Source: Nonomuraea jiangxiensis (GTDB taxonomy: Bacteria > Actinomycetota > Actinomycetes > Streptosporangiales > Streptosporangiaceae). Taken from it: 64,000 bases of DNA. Position numbers and translations under genes: made by a program. Positions 9,949 to 19,121 of the stretch are shown here, piece after piece. A model generated the notes under the pieces. The model had not been told where the DNA came from. It ran no database searches and saw nothing but the letters and a program-made list of their open reading frames with translations. The stretch spans positions 171,766-235,765 of the forward strand of contig NZ_FNDJ01000001.1 in the NCBI RefSeq assembly GCF_900099965.1, in the 5' to 3' direction. How positions within the stretch are numbered: the first letter of the stretch is position 1; the number at the start of each line of letters is the position of its first letter.

Positions 9949-10971
9949 TTAACTTGTGTATCGGGCTCCCAGCCCACGCAGCCGCGCGTGCACCGACTCG
10001 TAGGCCCCCGCCTCGCCCCGGAGCCACCCCTCGCCCAGATATGCCTTGGGTAGTTTGGCGACCATTGTGTAGTTGGTGTCGCACACGTTCCCGACCGGCG
10101 CCTGCCCGCCCTGGCTGACGAGCTGGTACGCGTCCAGCGTGTCCAGCCCGGTCAGCTCGGACGTCCAGGTCACCATGTCGTGCTGGCTGATCCGATAGGC
10201 GTCCTCCAGCGGCCGGGCCGAGCCCGTGGACATCAGGTGCAGGTCGTCCTCCATCCGCGGCCAGGGCGTCGCCACGCCCTTGATCAGCTCGACCGCGATC
10301 ACGGTGTTCATGGCCGACTCGACCGCGGTCCCGCAGACCTCGCCGTGCCCCTGCCTCCCGTGGCCGTCGCCGATCGAGAACAGCCCGCCTTCGACGTTGA
10401 CGCCCAGGTAGACGGTGACGCCCGCGCGCAGTTCGGGGGTGTCCATGTTGCCGCCGTGCGCGTCGGGGGTGATCGTCATGCGGGTCTCGCCGGCGGCCGG
10501 GGCCACGCCCACCGTGCCGTGCATCGGGTCGAGGGGGAGGGCCACGCTGAAGTCGCTGTTGCGGGCGTGGTAGACGGCCAGGCCCTTGTCCAGGTCGATG
10601 TCGTAGCGCCAGACCCGCTCCTCGAGCGGCGGGTGCAGCATGGCCGTGGTGTGGGTGGTGGTCAGCGCGCCGAAGTGCGGGAACGTCGTGGAGACCGCCC
10701 AGTCCCTGGCCGGGGTGATGGAGACGAAGTGCAGCGCCAGCGTGTCGCCGGGCTCGGCGCCCTCCACGTGGAAGGGGCCGGTCACCGGGTTCAGGTACGG
10801 GAACTCGCACACCCGCGAGGGCAGGTCGTCCACGGTCGTCACGCGGCCGCCGAAACAGTCCTCGGTGTACAACTCCATGATCGTGCCCGGCCGCACCCTG
10901 CCGACCGCCGGCCGCCCCCCGAAGGTGTAGCTCAGCTCCTCCGGCGTGGGGTGGTAAGAGACGACGTTCAC
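9949..10971 (-). CDS. Acetamidase/formamidase family protein
   Basis: The 340-aa enzyme belongs to the FmdA/AmdA family, which hydrolyses short amides such as formamide or acetamide to ammonia and the acid. Family hallmarks include the N-terminal beta-rich domain, the HGTVGVAP region and the GDGHGRQGHGEVCGTA segment. A GGAGG site precedes the GTG start, which overlaps the permease stop by 4 bp. As last gene of the operon with an amino-acid-type permease and an AmiC-like sensor, it probably releases nitrogen from an imported amide. Confidence 0.9.
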   Translation of the reverse strand: MNVVSYHPTPEELSYTFGGRPAVGRVRPGTIMELYTEDCFGGRVTTVDDLPSRVCEFPYLNPVTGPFHVEGAEPGDTLALHFVSITPARDWAVSTTFPHFGALTTTHTTAMLHPPLEERVWRYDIDLDKGLAVYHARNSDFSVALPLDPMHGTVGVAPAAGETRMTITPDAHGGNMDTPELRAGVTVYLGVNVEGGLFSIGDGHGRQGHGEVCGTAVESAMNTVIAVELIKGVATPWPRMEDDLHLMSTGSARPLEDAYRISQHDMVTWTSELTGLDTLDAYQLVSQGGQAPVGNVCDTNYTMVAKLPKAYLGEGWLRGEAGAYESVHARLRGLGARYTS

Positions 10972-12335
10972 TGAACCTCCGAGGGAAGGACGGGCCGGCG
11001 GCCGGACGCGTACGAGACGCCGAGGACGATCAGGCCGATGACCAGCCAGCTGCAGCCCACCCACTGGGCCGCGACGTTCTGGTTGATCACGACGGCCACG
11101 AGGATGACGAAGCCGATCACGGGCACGACGAGGTGCGCCCACCAGTTCCTGCTGCGCTGCCGGACGACGTAGTGCACGACCACGGCGATGTGCAGCAGCA
11201 GGAAGGCGGTCATCGCGCCGAAGTTGACCAGGGAGGTGAGCTCGCCGATGCCGTTGGCCCTGGTGCTCATGTAGATGCCGAGGACCAGCGAGATCCCGGC
11301 CACCAGGAAGGTGGCGTTGACCGGCACCCGGTGCCTGTAGCTCACCTTGGCCAGGAACGAGGGGAGCTGGCGGTCCCGGGCCATCGCGTAGAGCAGGCGT
11401 GAGGTGGCCGCCTGGGCGACCAGCGAGTTGGCGAAGCCCCAGGCGACGGCGGTGGCCACGGCGGTGAGCACGGACAACCAGTGCCCGCCGGCGAACTCGG
11501 CGGTCTTGTAGAAGGCGTTGCCCGCGGAGTCACCGTTGGCGATCAGAGCGTCGCGGTTGGGGGTGAGCAGCGCCGCCACCCAGGTCTGCACCACGAACAG
11601 CACCGCGGCCAGGCCCAGCGCGGCCACCATCGAGCGGCCGAGGCGGCGGGCGTCCTCGCGGCTCTCCTCCGCCAGCGTGGAGATGCCGTCGAAGCCCAGG
11701 AACGACAGCACCGCCACCGACGCGGCGGCGAACACCACCGTCCAGCTGAACGAGGACGACTCGAAGACCGGAGTGAACGCGCCGGTCTGCGCGTTGCCCT
11801 GGGCCAGCGCGATGCCGCCGACCACCAGGAAGATCGCCAGCACGACCAGCTCGGCCACCAGCATGATCCGGGTGATCCGGGCCGTCATCTGGATGCCCAG
11901 GTAGTTCACCACGGTGTTGAGCAGTACGAACAGCACCAGCCAGCCCCAGATGGGGATCACCGGTACGAACGTGTTCATGGCCGCGCTGGCCACGAGGTAG
12001 AGCAGGGAGGGGACGAGGACGTAGTCGAGCAGGATCGCCCACCCGGCGATGAAGCCGACGGGGGCGGCGATGCCCCGGCCGGTGTAGGTGTAGACCGACC
12101 CGGCCATCGGGAAGGCCCTGGCCATCTGCGCGTACGACAACGCCGTGAACGCCATCGCCAGCAGGCCGACGATGTACGCGAGCGCCACCATCCCCTTGGA
12201 GATGAAGAAGACGTTGCCGAAGATCCCGAACGGTGCGATGGGCACCATGAAGATCAGGCCATAGATCATCAGATCGGCGAAACCGAGGGAACGCTGGAGT
12301 TCCTGGCGGTAGCCGAACTGTTCGATTGTGCTCAT
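10968..12335 (-). CDS. APC family amino acid/amide permease
   Basis: This 455-aa inner-membrane protein has about 12 predicted helices. The N-terminal region (GFADLMIYGLIFMVPIAPFG and the PMAGSVYTYTGRGI segment) is typical of amino acid-polyamine-organocation transporters. It sits between the AmiC-like gene and the acetamidase, and overlaps the latter by GTGA, so it probably imports the amide or amino-acid substrate of that enzyme. Confidence 0.88.
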   Translation of the reverse strand: MSTIEQFGYRQELQRSLGFADLMIYGLIFMVPIAPFGIFGNVFFISKGMVALAYIVGLLAMAFTALSYAQMARAFPMAGSVYTYTGRGIAAPVGFIAGWAILLDYVLVPSLLYLVASAAMNTFVPVIPIWGWLVLFVLLNTVVNYLGIQMTARITRIMLVAELVVLAIFLVVGGIALAQGNAQTGAFTPVFESSSFSWTVVFAAASVAVLSFLGFDGISTLAEESREDARRLGRSMVAALGLAAVLFVVQTWVAALLTPNRDALIANGDSAGNAFYKTAEFAGGHWLSVLTAVATAVAWGFANSLVAQAATSRLLYAMARDRQLPSFLAKVSYRHRVPVNATFLVAGISLVLGIYMSTRANGIGELTSLVNFGAMTAFLLLHIAVVVHYVVRQRSRNWWAHLVVPVIGFVILVAVVINQNVAAQWVGCSWLVIGLIVLGVSYASGRRPVLPSEVQ

Positions 12336-12385
12336 GAACGGCTCCTAGCTGCATGGGGGGGCGATTACGCAGATTAGAGCCAAAG

Positions 12386-12413
12386 TTTTCTAGAGAAAAG
12401 GTTTCTGTAGAAA
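12386..12413. promoter_or_regulatory. Paired AT-rich palindromes before the permease gene
   Basis: TTTTCT-AG-AGAAAA (12386-12399) and TTTCT-GT-AGAAA (12402-12413) stand with centres 15 bp apart. They overlap the stop codon of the AmiC-like gene and precede the permease. Such AT-rich symmetry is out of place in this sequence and suggests an operator or RNA control element. Confidence 0.45.
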
Positions 12414-13469
12414 GAAGTCCAGTCCGTCCGCTCTGCCGAGGTGCACGGGGTGCCGGATCTGGCGATCGAGCAGCCTGAGAGTGCCGCGCGCGCTGGTGAT
12501 CGTCGTGCCGTCGGCGACCGCGTCCAGCGCGGGCACCGCCAGCGAGCCGGCCCGCGCGCACAGGGCGGCCAGCATGGCGACGGCCTCGTAGCAGCCGTGG
12601 CCATGCGCGTTGAGCATGGGGGCGTCGGGGCCGAAGCGGGTCGCGTACCTCTCGCCGAAGTCCTGGCCGGCGTCGGTCGGCAGGCCGCGGAAATAGCCCA
12701 TCGACGCGTAGAGCTCGCCGGTGCCGTCGCCACCGATGCCCAGCAGGCCGTGCTCCTCCAGCGCGCCGCACAGCCGGGCCGCGCCCAGCCCGGCGGCGGC
12801 GTACGCCCGGTTGAAGGCCACCAGGTCACTGCCGATCAGCGTCAGCAGGATCGCGTCCGGCTTGGCGTCGGCCACCCGGTCGACCCACCGCACGGCCTCG
12901 CCGTACCGGACGAAGCTCTCGCCCACCACGCCCGCGCCCCGGGCGTGCAGGAGGCGGCGGGCGCTGGCGTGTACCAGACGCGGCCAGACGTAGTCGTTGC
13001 CCAGCAGGAACCAGCGGCGCGCCCGCCGCGTGCCGGCCAGCCACTCGATGCCCGGCGCGAGCTGCCTGGCGGGGGTCTCGCCGAGGAAGTAGACGCCCGG
13101 CGCGTGCCCCCCGCCCTCGTAAGGCGGCGCGTAGACGAACGGGACCCGCCCGGCGACCGCGGCGACCACCCTCACCCGTACGTCGCTCGCATGGGAGCCC
13201 GCGACGGCCTGCACCGTACCCGAGCCGACCAGCCCGGACACCTCGGCCGCCACCTCGGCCGCGGGTCGCCCGCCGTCGATCAGGACCAGCTCGACCGGCC
13301 TGCCCAGCAGGCCCGCGGCGGCATTGAGCTCCTCGGCGGCCAGCAGCGCGCAGTTGATCGCGCAAGGGCCCATCAGGCCGAGCACTCCGGACACGGGCAC
13401 GACCAAGCCGATCCTGATCGCGTACGAGGGCAGGAGCCGCGCTTCGAAGGGATCGACTATCGCCGCCAC
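12390..13469 (-). CDS. AmiC-like periplasmic-binding-fold amide sensor
   Basis: The 359-aa protein has the type I periplasmic-binding fold of branched-chain amino acid/amide receptors (IRIGLVVPVSGVLGLMG start, NDYVWPR segment). It lacks a signal peptide, so it is likely cytoplasmic like AmiC, the amide sensor of aliphatic amidase operons. The GTG at 13469 follows a GGAGG site; an ATG at 13517 is also in frame but would collide with the marR start. It leads the operon with the permease and acetamidase. No AmiR antiterminator partner is present nearby. Confidence 0.75.
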   Translation of the reverse strand: MAAIVDPFEARLLPSYAIRIGLVVPVSGVLGLMGPCAINCALLAAEELNAAAGLLGRPVELVLIDGGRPAAEVAAEVSGLVGSGTVQAVAGSHASDVRVRVVAAVAGRVPFVYAPPYEGGGHAPGVYFLGETPARQLAPGIEWLAGTRRARRWFLLGNDYVWPRLVHASARRLLHARGAGVVGESFVRYGEAVRWVDRVADAKPDAILLTLIGSDLVAFNRAYAAAGLGAARLCGALEEHGLLGIGGDGTGELYASMGYFRGLPTDAGQDFGERYATRFGPDAPMLNAHGHGCYEAVAMLAALCARAGSLAVPALDAVADGTTITSARGTLRLLDRQIRHPVHLGRADGLDFFLQKPFL

Positions 13470-13515
13470 GCCGCCGAGTATCCTCCCTCTTAGCCCCCCG
13501 ACGAAAGGACCTTCC

Positions 13516-13962
13516 ATGACCTCCCCCGGCCTCGGGTCCTCACTTGCCTATCTGCTCAGCCGTGCGGAGCGCGGCGTCAACCGCGGACTGGCGGCCGTGC
13601 TCGCCGGGGAGGACGTCACGGTCGAGCAGTGGCGCATTTTGCGGGCGCTGGCCGACGGGCGGGGGGTCTCGATGGGGGAGCTGGCCGAGGCGGTGCTCAT
13701 GCCGCACCCGACGCTGACCAAGGCGGTCGACCGGCTGATCGACCGGGCGCTGGTCTACCGCGGGCCGTCGAAGGGTGATCGGCGGCGGGTGGCGGTGTTC
13801 GTCTCGGACCGGGGGGCCGAGCTGCTCGCGCGGGTGGACGGCGCGGTGGCCGAGCATCACCGGATGATCGAGCTCGCGTTCGGGCCGGAGCGGACGGAGC
13901 AGCTCATGCGCGACCTGGAGGGCCTGGTGGAGGCGCTGGACTACACCGAGCTCAGGCTCTGA
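13516..13962 (+). CDS. MarR family regulator
   Basis: The 148-aa protein has a MarR winged helix: VEQWRILRALADG, then GELAEAVLMPHPTLTKAVDRLIDRALVYR as two helices and wing, then GDRRRVAVFVSDRG. It is divergent from the amide operon, with less than 50 bp between starts, so it may control that operon. This link is inferred from position only. An AAAGGA site precedes the ATG. Confidence 0.9.
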   Translation: MTSPGLGSSLAYLLSRAERGVNRGLAAVLAGEDVTVEQWRILRALADGRGVSMGELAEAVLMPHPTLTKAVDRLIDRALVYRGPSKGDRRRVAVFVSDRGAELLARVDGAVAEHHRMIELAFGPERTEQLMRDLEGLVEALDYTELRL

Positions 13963-14088
13963 GCGAGCGAGCCCGCTCGGGCTGTGGGCCGGTGAGCCTG
14001 CTCGCGCTCTGGTCCTCGCGGGCCCGGCGGGGCACGGCGCCCGGGAGGCGGCCTTCCGGCCGGCCCCCGGGGCGTGTGCGCGTGCGGC

Positions 14089-15354
14089 TCAGTGGCACAG
14101 GCCGCGCACATGGTGCGCCTCGGCCACCCGGCCCACGGCAATGACGTGCGCCGCCTGCCGGAGCGTCAGGCCGCGCTCGGCGGCCAGCGACGTGACCTCG
14201 GAGAAGGTGCTCCGCATGAGGTCGCTCAGCTTCAGCTCGACCTCGCTCGGGCTCCAGGAGGAGGCCTGGAGGTTCTGCACCCACTCCAGGTGGGACACGA
14301 TCACTCCGCCCGCGCCGGCCAGGATGTCGGGCACCACCGTGGTGCCGTTGGCGTGCAGGATCTCGTCGGCCCCCGGCGTGACGGGGCCGTTGGCGGCCTC
14401 CACGACCAGGCGGGCGCGCACCCGGGGCGCGTTGGCCTCGGTGATCGCCCCGTCGAGTGCCGCCGGGACGAGCACGTCCACGTCCAGCTCGAACAGGTCG
14501 TCGCGGGCCAGCGCGTCGGCGTGCCGGTAGCCGGCCACCCCACCGGACTCGGCCACCCAGGCACGCAGCCGGGCGAGGTCGAGCCCGCCGCCCGCGTGGA
14601 CGGCGCCCGTGGCGTCGGAGACGGCCACGACCTTGCAGCCGGCCTCGGCGAGGTGCTGCGCGACCGGCGCGCCCACCTTCCCGAAGCCCTGCACGGCCAC
14701 GGTGGTGCCCGCGGGCGCCCGGCCGAGCGCGGACAGCACCGCGATCTGGACGCCCCGCGCGGTCGAGTCGGCGCGACCGGACGAGCCGTCCGGCGCCATG
14801 GGCTCGCCGGACACCGAGTAGCCGCTGTTGAGCTTGTAGGCGTCCCTGACCCAGGCCATGGTGCGCTCGTCGGTGCCGACGTCGGCGGCCGGGATGTCCT
14901 TCTCCGGGCCGATCAGCGGCAGGATCTCGTTGACGTAGCGGCGGGTCAGCCGTTCCAGCTCGCGGACGGTGAGCCCGGCCGGGTCCACGGCCACGCCGCC
15001 CTTGGCGCCGCCGTACGGGATGCCGACCAGCGCGCACTTCCAGGTCATCCACATGGCGAGCGCGGTGATGCCGTGGATGTCGGTGCCGGGATGGAAGCGC
15101 AGCCCGCCCTTGGCGGGGCCGCGCGAGACGTTGTGCTGTACGTGGAACCCCTGGACGACATCCAGGGAGCCGTCCTCGCGCCGCACCGGGACCGAGACGG
15201 TCATCGAGCGGCGGGGCGTGGCCAGCATCGCGCGTAGCCCGTCGTCGAGTCCGAGCTGGTCGGCGGCCTGGCCGAGTTGGTGAAGAGCAGAGTCGAGGGC
15301 CTGATGACCCGAGGTGACCAGGGCCGGCGTCGTTGACGGCACCATGATGCTCAT
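14089..15354 (-). CDS. Glu/Leu/Phe/Val dehydrogenase
   Basis: The 421-aa enzyme catalyses reversible oxidative deamination of an amino acid, most likely glutamate. It has the substrate-binding GPAKGGLRFHP and catalytic-lysine PYGGAKGGV motifs near residues 80-120, and a nucleotide-binding VAVQGFGKVGAPVA near residue 220. The start at 15354 has AGGAGG 10 bases upstream. The length fits hexameric NAD-type glutamate dehydrogenases, but leucine or phenylalanine dehydrogenase cannot be excluded by eye. Confidence 0.88.
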   Translation of the reverse strand: MSIMVPSTTPALVTSGHQALDSALHQLGQAADQLGLDDGLRAMLATPRRSMTVSVPVRREDGSLDVVQGFHVQHNVSRGPAKGGLRFHPGTDIHGITALAMWMTWKCALVGIPYGGAKGGVAVDPAGLTVRELERLTRRYVNEILPLIGPEKDIPAADVGTDERTMAWVRDAYKLNSGYSVSGEPMAPDGSSGRADSTARGVQIAVLSALGRAPAGTTVAVQGFGKVGAPVAQHLAEAGCKVVAVSDATGAVHAGGGLDLARLRAWVAESGGVAGYRHADALARDDLFELDVDVLVPAALDGAITEANAPRVRARLVVEAANGPVTPGADEILHANGTTVVPDILAGAGGVIVSHLEWVQNLQASSWSPSEVELKLSDLMRSTFSEVTSLAAERGLTLRQAAHVIAVGRVAEAHHVRGLCH

Positions 15355-15566
15355 GGAAGAAGATCCTCCTGGTATTACGCCCCATTTGCGGGAAAGCGCC
15401 ATTGCCTTCCACTTTTGGGGCTTGTTGTCACGATCATCCTAAGGCGGGGCGTTTGACCTTGCCTAGTTTTGGTAGAAATCCAGGCCGTGATCGAGATGCC
15501 GTGGACCGTGCCACTCTGGCAGGCTTGCGGACGAGAGTGTGCTGAATCTTCAAAACAGGGGGTGGG

Positions 15567-17114
15567 ATGCCCGCACTCGTGGTGGGACCGATGCTGCGCT
15601 ATGTCGACTCCGACAGCGCCTCGATCTGGGTGGAGACCGCCGATCCTTGCACGGTCACGATCGAGGCGGACGGCAGGTCTTACCGGTCGCCTACCTTCAC
15701 CGTGCACGGTCACCACTACGCGATCGTGGATCTGGTTGCGTTGTCCCAGGATATCGCGTCCTACTCGGTGAGTCTCGATGGGGAGCAAGTTTGGCCGCAG
15801 GCGGGTCGCCCGCCGAGCCGGATCAGGCTGCTGCCCCCCGAGGGCGTGCGCCGGCTGGCGTTCGGCTCGTGCCGCACCAGCGTGCCGCACGACGCCGCGC
15901 ACATCCTCACGCACGGCGACGACGTGCTGCGCGCCTACGGCTGCCACCTCGCGCGGGTCGCCGACGGGGAGTGGCCCGACCTGCTGCTGCTCCTGGGAGA
16001 CCAGGTCTACGCCGACAACCCCTCGCCCGAGATGCTCGACTACATCCGCTCCCGCAGGGACACCGAGCCGCAGCGCGAGATCGCCGACTTCGAGGAATAC
16101 GCCGAGCTCTACCGCCAGGCGTGGACCGACCCCGACATCCGCTGGCTGCTGTCCACCGTGCCCACCGCCATGATCTTCGACGACCACGACCTGCGCGACG
16201 ACTGGAACACCTCGCAACCGTGGCGCGAGCAGATGGCCAGGACCTCGTGGTGGCCCCGCCGGGTCGTGGCGGGGCTCGGGGCGTACTGGGTCTACCAGCA
16301 CCTCGGCAACCTCTCCCCGGCCGAGCGGGCGACCGACCCGCTGCTGCGGGTGCTGATGGAGGGCGACGGCGGCGGGGCGCTGGACGCGTTCGCCGAGAAG
16401 GCCGACGCCGAGCCGAGCAGCAACCGCTGGAGCTACTCCCGCGACCTCGGGCGCGCGCGGCTCATCATGGTCGACACCAGGTGCGCCAGGCAGCTCACGC
16501 CCGGCGACCGGCGCATGCTCGACCCGGGGGAGTGGGCTTGGCTGCTCGAACAGGTCAGTGAGCCGGCCGAGCGGCTGATCATCGGCTCGTCGATCCCGTT
16601 CCTGCTGCCGGAGGGCGTACACCGGGTGCAAAACTGGAACGAGGCCCTCAGCGACGGCGCGTGGGGCGGGCTCGTACGGCGGTGGTCGGAGAAGTTCCGG
16701 CAGGCCATCGACCTGGAGCACTGGGCGGCGTTCCGGCGCTCGTTCGAGGACCTGGCGCGGCTGCTGGCCGGGCTGGGCAAGCCGGTGCTGATCCTGTCGG
16801 GCGACGTGCACTACTCCTACATCGCCAAGGCCAACCCGGCCCCGATCTACCAGATCGTCTGCTCTCCCATCCGCAACCCGCTCAGCCGCCTGCTGCGCTG
16901 GGCCAACGTCTTCACCCAGTTCTCGATCGCCACGATGGTGGGCGGCCTGCTGGCGCGGCTGGCGGGCATCCCGCGGCCGCCGTTCAGGTGGCGGGTCACC
17001 AAGGGCCCCTGGTTCCAGAACGCGGTGGCCACGCTCACCCTCCCCGACGTGGTGACCTGGTACGAGTCCACCGGCGACCGCGTCCGCCCGATCGACTCCG
17101 CCCAACTACGCTGA
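15567..17114 (+). CDS. PhoD-like alkaline phosphatase family protein
   Basis: The 515-aa protein has an N-terminal beta domain (residues 1-95) followed by a PhoD-type metallophosphatase domain. Metal-binding motifs seen are LAFGSCRTS, LLLLGDQVYADN, IFDDHDLRDDWN and LILSGDVHYSY. No signal peptide or Tat motif is visible, so it may act in the cytoplasm, unlike secreted PhoD. Likely phosphodiester or phosphomonoester hydrolase. The methyltransferase gene starts 6 bp downstream. Confidence 0.88.
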   Translation: MPALVVGPMLRYVDSDSASIWVETADPCTVTIEADGRSYRSPTFTVHGHHYAIVDLVALSQDIASYSVSLDGEQVWPQAGRPPSRIRLLPPEGVRRLAFGSCRTSVPHDAAHILTHGDDVLRAYGCHLARVADGEWPDLLLLLGDQVYADNPSPEMLDYIRSRRDTEPQREIADFEEYAELYRQAWTDPDIRWLLSTVPTAMIFDDHDLRDDWNTSQPWREQMARTSWWPRRVVAGLGAYWVYQHLGNLSPAERATDPLLRVLMEGDGGGALDAFAEKADAEPSSNRWSYSRDLGRARLIMVDTRCARQLTPGDRRMLDPGEWAWLLEQVSEPAERLIIGSSIPFLLPEGVHRVQNWNEALSDGAWGGLVRRWSEKFRQAIDLEHWAAFRRSFEDLARLLAGLGKPVLILSGDVHYSYIAKANPAPIYQIVCSPIRNPLSRLLRWANVFTQFSIATMVGGLLARLAGIPRPPFRWRVTKGPWFQNAVATLTLPDVVTWYESTGDRVRPIDSAQLR

Positions 17115-17120
17115 ACCCTC

Positions 17121-17846
17121 ATGCATGCTCCACCCGACGACGCCTACTCCGCGACCGTGCCGTTCTACGACCTGTTCCACGAGGACGGGCATGTGCCGGG
17201 GATCCGCCGGACCCTTCCACCGCTGCTGACCGGGGTCCGGCGCGGCGTGATCGAGATCGGCGCGGGCACCGGCCTGATCACCGAGCTGATCGCCCGGGAG
17301 ACGCCCGCCGAGATCTACGCCGTCGAGCCGTCGCTCGGCATGCGCTCCGTACTGGTCTCCCGCCTGACGGCCGACCCCGCCATGCTGAGCCGGGTGACCG
17401 TGCTGCCGTGCGGGGCGCTGGACGTGGAGGTGGACGAGCCGGTCGAGGCGATCGTGATGATCTCGGTGTTGCAGAGCTTCGCCGCCGTCGATCGGGCCGA
17501 GCTGTGGCGGGTGCTGGCCAGGCAACTGGAGCCGGGCGGCCGGCTGGTGTTCAACTGGCGCGACCGCGCCCCCGCCGTGCCCGGCGAGGCGCGGGTGCTG
17601 GGGTCCTACCAGGTGGGCCGGCACGTCTACGAGATCTCCGGCCAGGTGCTCGACGTCGCGGGCGAGAGCGTCACCTCGCGCTTCGTCTACCGGATCCGCC
17701 AGCGCGGGGTGACGATCAGTGAGGACGAGATGGTCAGCACGAACCACTGGCCCCCGGCCGAGCGGCTGGCCGCCGAGTTGCGGGCGGCGGGGTTCGCCCG
17801 GGGCGAGGCCCCCGACGGCCTGCAGATGTGGCGGCTCGTGAATTAG
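17121..17846 (+). CDS. Class I SAM-dependent methyltransferase
   Basis: The 241-aa protein has motif I VIEIGAGTGLIT near residue 38 and the acidic motif IYAVEPS that binds the adenosine ribose. The rest follows the Rossmann-like class I methyltransferase fold. It lies directly after the PhoD-like gene and ends at a terminator shared with rocD. Substrate unknown. Confidence 0.85.
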   Translation: MHAPPDDAYSATVPFYDLFHEDGHVPGIRRTLPPLLTGVRRGVIEIGAGTGLITELIARETPAEIYAVEPSLGMRSVLVSRLTADPAMLSRVTVLPCGALDVEVDEPVEAIVMISVLQSFAAVDRAELWRVLARQLEPGGRLVFNWRDRAPAVPGEARVLGSYQVGRHVYEISGQVLDVAGESVTSRFVYRIRQRGVTISEDEMVSTNHWPPAERLAAELRAAGFARGEAPDGLQMWRLVN

Positions 17847-17857
17847 CGCTCCTGGAC

Positions 17858-17888
17858 AGGGCCCGGCCACTTACGGTGGTCGGGCCCT
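17858..17888. terminator. Bidirectional terminator between convergent genes
   Basis: AGGGCCCG-g-CCAC (17858-17870) pairs with GTGG-t-CGGGCCCT (17876-17888), with a TTACG loop. It lies between the methyltransferase and rocD stops. Confidence 0.8.
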
Positions 17889-17890
17889 CC

Positions 17891-17912
17891 CGTGCGAAGC
17901 CGTACAGAATGG
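17891..17912. repeat. Dispersed 22-bp repeat, copy 1
   Basis: The sequence CGTGCGAAGCCGTACAG followed by A/G and ATGG occurs here and, differing at one base, at 28444-28465. Both copies lie just downstream of minus-strand genes next to terminator hairpins. Confidence 0.75.
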
Positions 17913-17913
17913 G

Positions 17914-19119
17914 TCAGAAGGAGGAGATCGCGGCGCCGAGCTGGTCGATCGCCCAGATGAGGTCCTCCTCGGGGACCACGATCGGCGGAGCCAGCCGGAT
18001 CGTGGAGCCGTGCGTGTCCTTGGCCAGCACCCCCCGCTCCATCAGCGCCTCCGTCACCTGACGCCCCGTGGCGAGCTCGGGGTCGATGTCGATGCCCGCC
18101 CACAGGCCGCGCCCGCGCACCTCCAGCACACCCCTGCCGACCAGCTCGCGCAGCCGCGCGTGCAGCACCTCGCCCAGCTTGGCGGCCCTGGCCTGGAACT
18201 CGCCGGTGTTGAGCAGGTCGATGACGGCGATGCCGACCGCGCACGCCAGCGGGTTGCCGCCGAACGTGGAGCCGTGCTGCCCCGGCCGGATGACCTCCAG
18301 CACGTCCCGGTCGGCGGCGATGGCCGAGACCGGTACGACGCCGCCCCCGAGCGCCTTGCCCAGGACGTAGATGTCGGGCACGACCCCTTCGTGGTTGCAG
18401 GCGAACGTCTGCCCGGTCCGCCCCAGCCCCGACTGGATCTCGTCGGCGATCATCAGGATGCGCTCGGCCGAGCACAGCGCCCGCACCTCGCTCAGGTAGC
18501 CGTCCGGCGGCACGATCACCCCCGCCTCGCCCTGGATCGGCTCGACCAGCACCGCGACCGTGTTGGCGTCGATGGCCTCCCGGATCGCCTCCGTCGAGCC
18601 GTAGCGCACGACCCGGAACCCCGGCGTGTACGGGCCGAAGTCGTCGCGTGCGTCCGAATCGGTGGAGAAGCTGATGATCGTGGTGGTACGGCCGTGGAAG
18701 TTGCCCTCCATGACGATGATGTTGGCCAGTCCCGGCTCGACGCCCTTGACCTGGTAGCCCCACTTGCGGGCCACCTTGATGGCGGTCTCGACGGCCTCGG
18801 CGCCGGTGTTCATGGGCAGGACCAGGTCCTTGCCGGTGAGGTCGCCGAGCCCGGCGCAGAACCGCGCGAACTGGTCGTGGTGGAAGGCCCGGCTGGTCAG
18901 GGTCAGATTCTTGAGCTGCTCCTGGGCGGCCTCGATGATCTTCGGATGGCCGTGGCCGAAGTTGAGCGAGGAGTAGCCGGCCAGGCAGTCCAGATACCTC
19001 TTGCCCTCGACGTCGGTGACCCAGGAACCGTGCGCCTCGTGGATCACCACGGGCAGCGGATGGTAGTTGTGCGCGCTGCGGCGCTCGCTCAGCTCGATCA
19101 GCTCTGCGCTGCTGGTCAT
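17914..19119 (-). CDS. rocD: Ornithine aminotransferase
   Basis: The 401-aa PLP enzyme transfers the delta-amino group of ornithine to 2-oxoglutarate, giving glutamate semialdehyde. Class III aminotransferase motifs are clear: ADEIQSGLGRTG and the Schiff-base lysine in VLGKALGGG. The start at 19119 lies 2 bp after the stop of the upstream hydrolase gene, so the two form an operon for arginine/ornithine catabolism. Confidence 0.92.
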   Translation of the reverse strand: MTSSAELIELSERRSAHNYHPLPVVIHEAHGSWVTDVEGKRYLDCLAGYSSLNFGHGHPKIIEAAQEQLKNLTLTSRAFHHDQFARFCAGLGDLTGKDLVLPMNTGAEAVETAIKVARKWGYQVKGVEPGLANIIVMEGNFHGRTTTIISFSTDSDARDDFGPYTPGFRVVRYGSTEAIREAIDANTVAVLVEPIQGEAGVIVPPDGYLSEVRALCSAERILMIADEIQSGLGRTGQTFACNHEGVVPDIYVLGKALGGGVVPVSAIAADRDVLEVIRPGQHGSTFGGNPLACAVGIAVIDLLNTGEFQARAAKLGEVLHARLRELVGRGVLEVRGRGLWAGIDIDPELATGRQVTEALMERGVLAKDTHGSTIRLAPPIVVPEEDLIWAIDQLGAAISSF

Positions 19120-19121
19120 GA

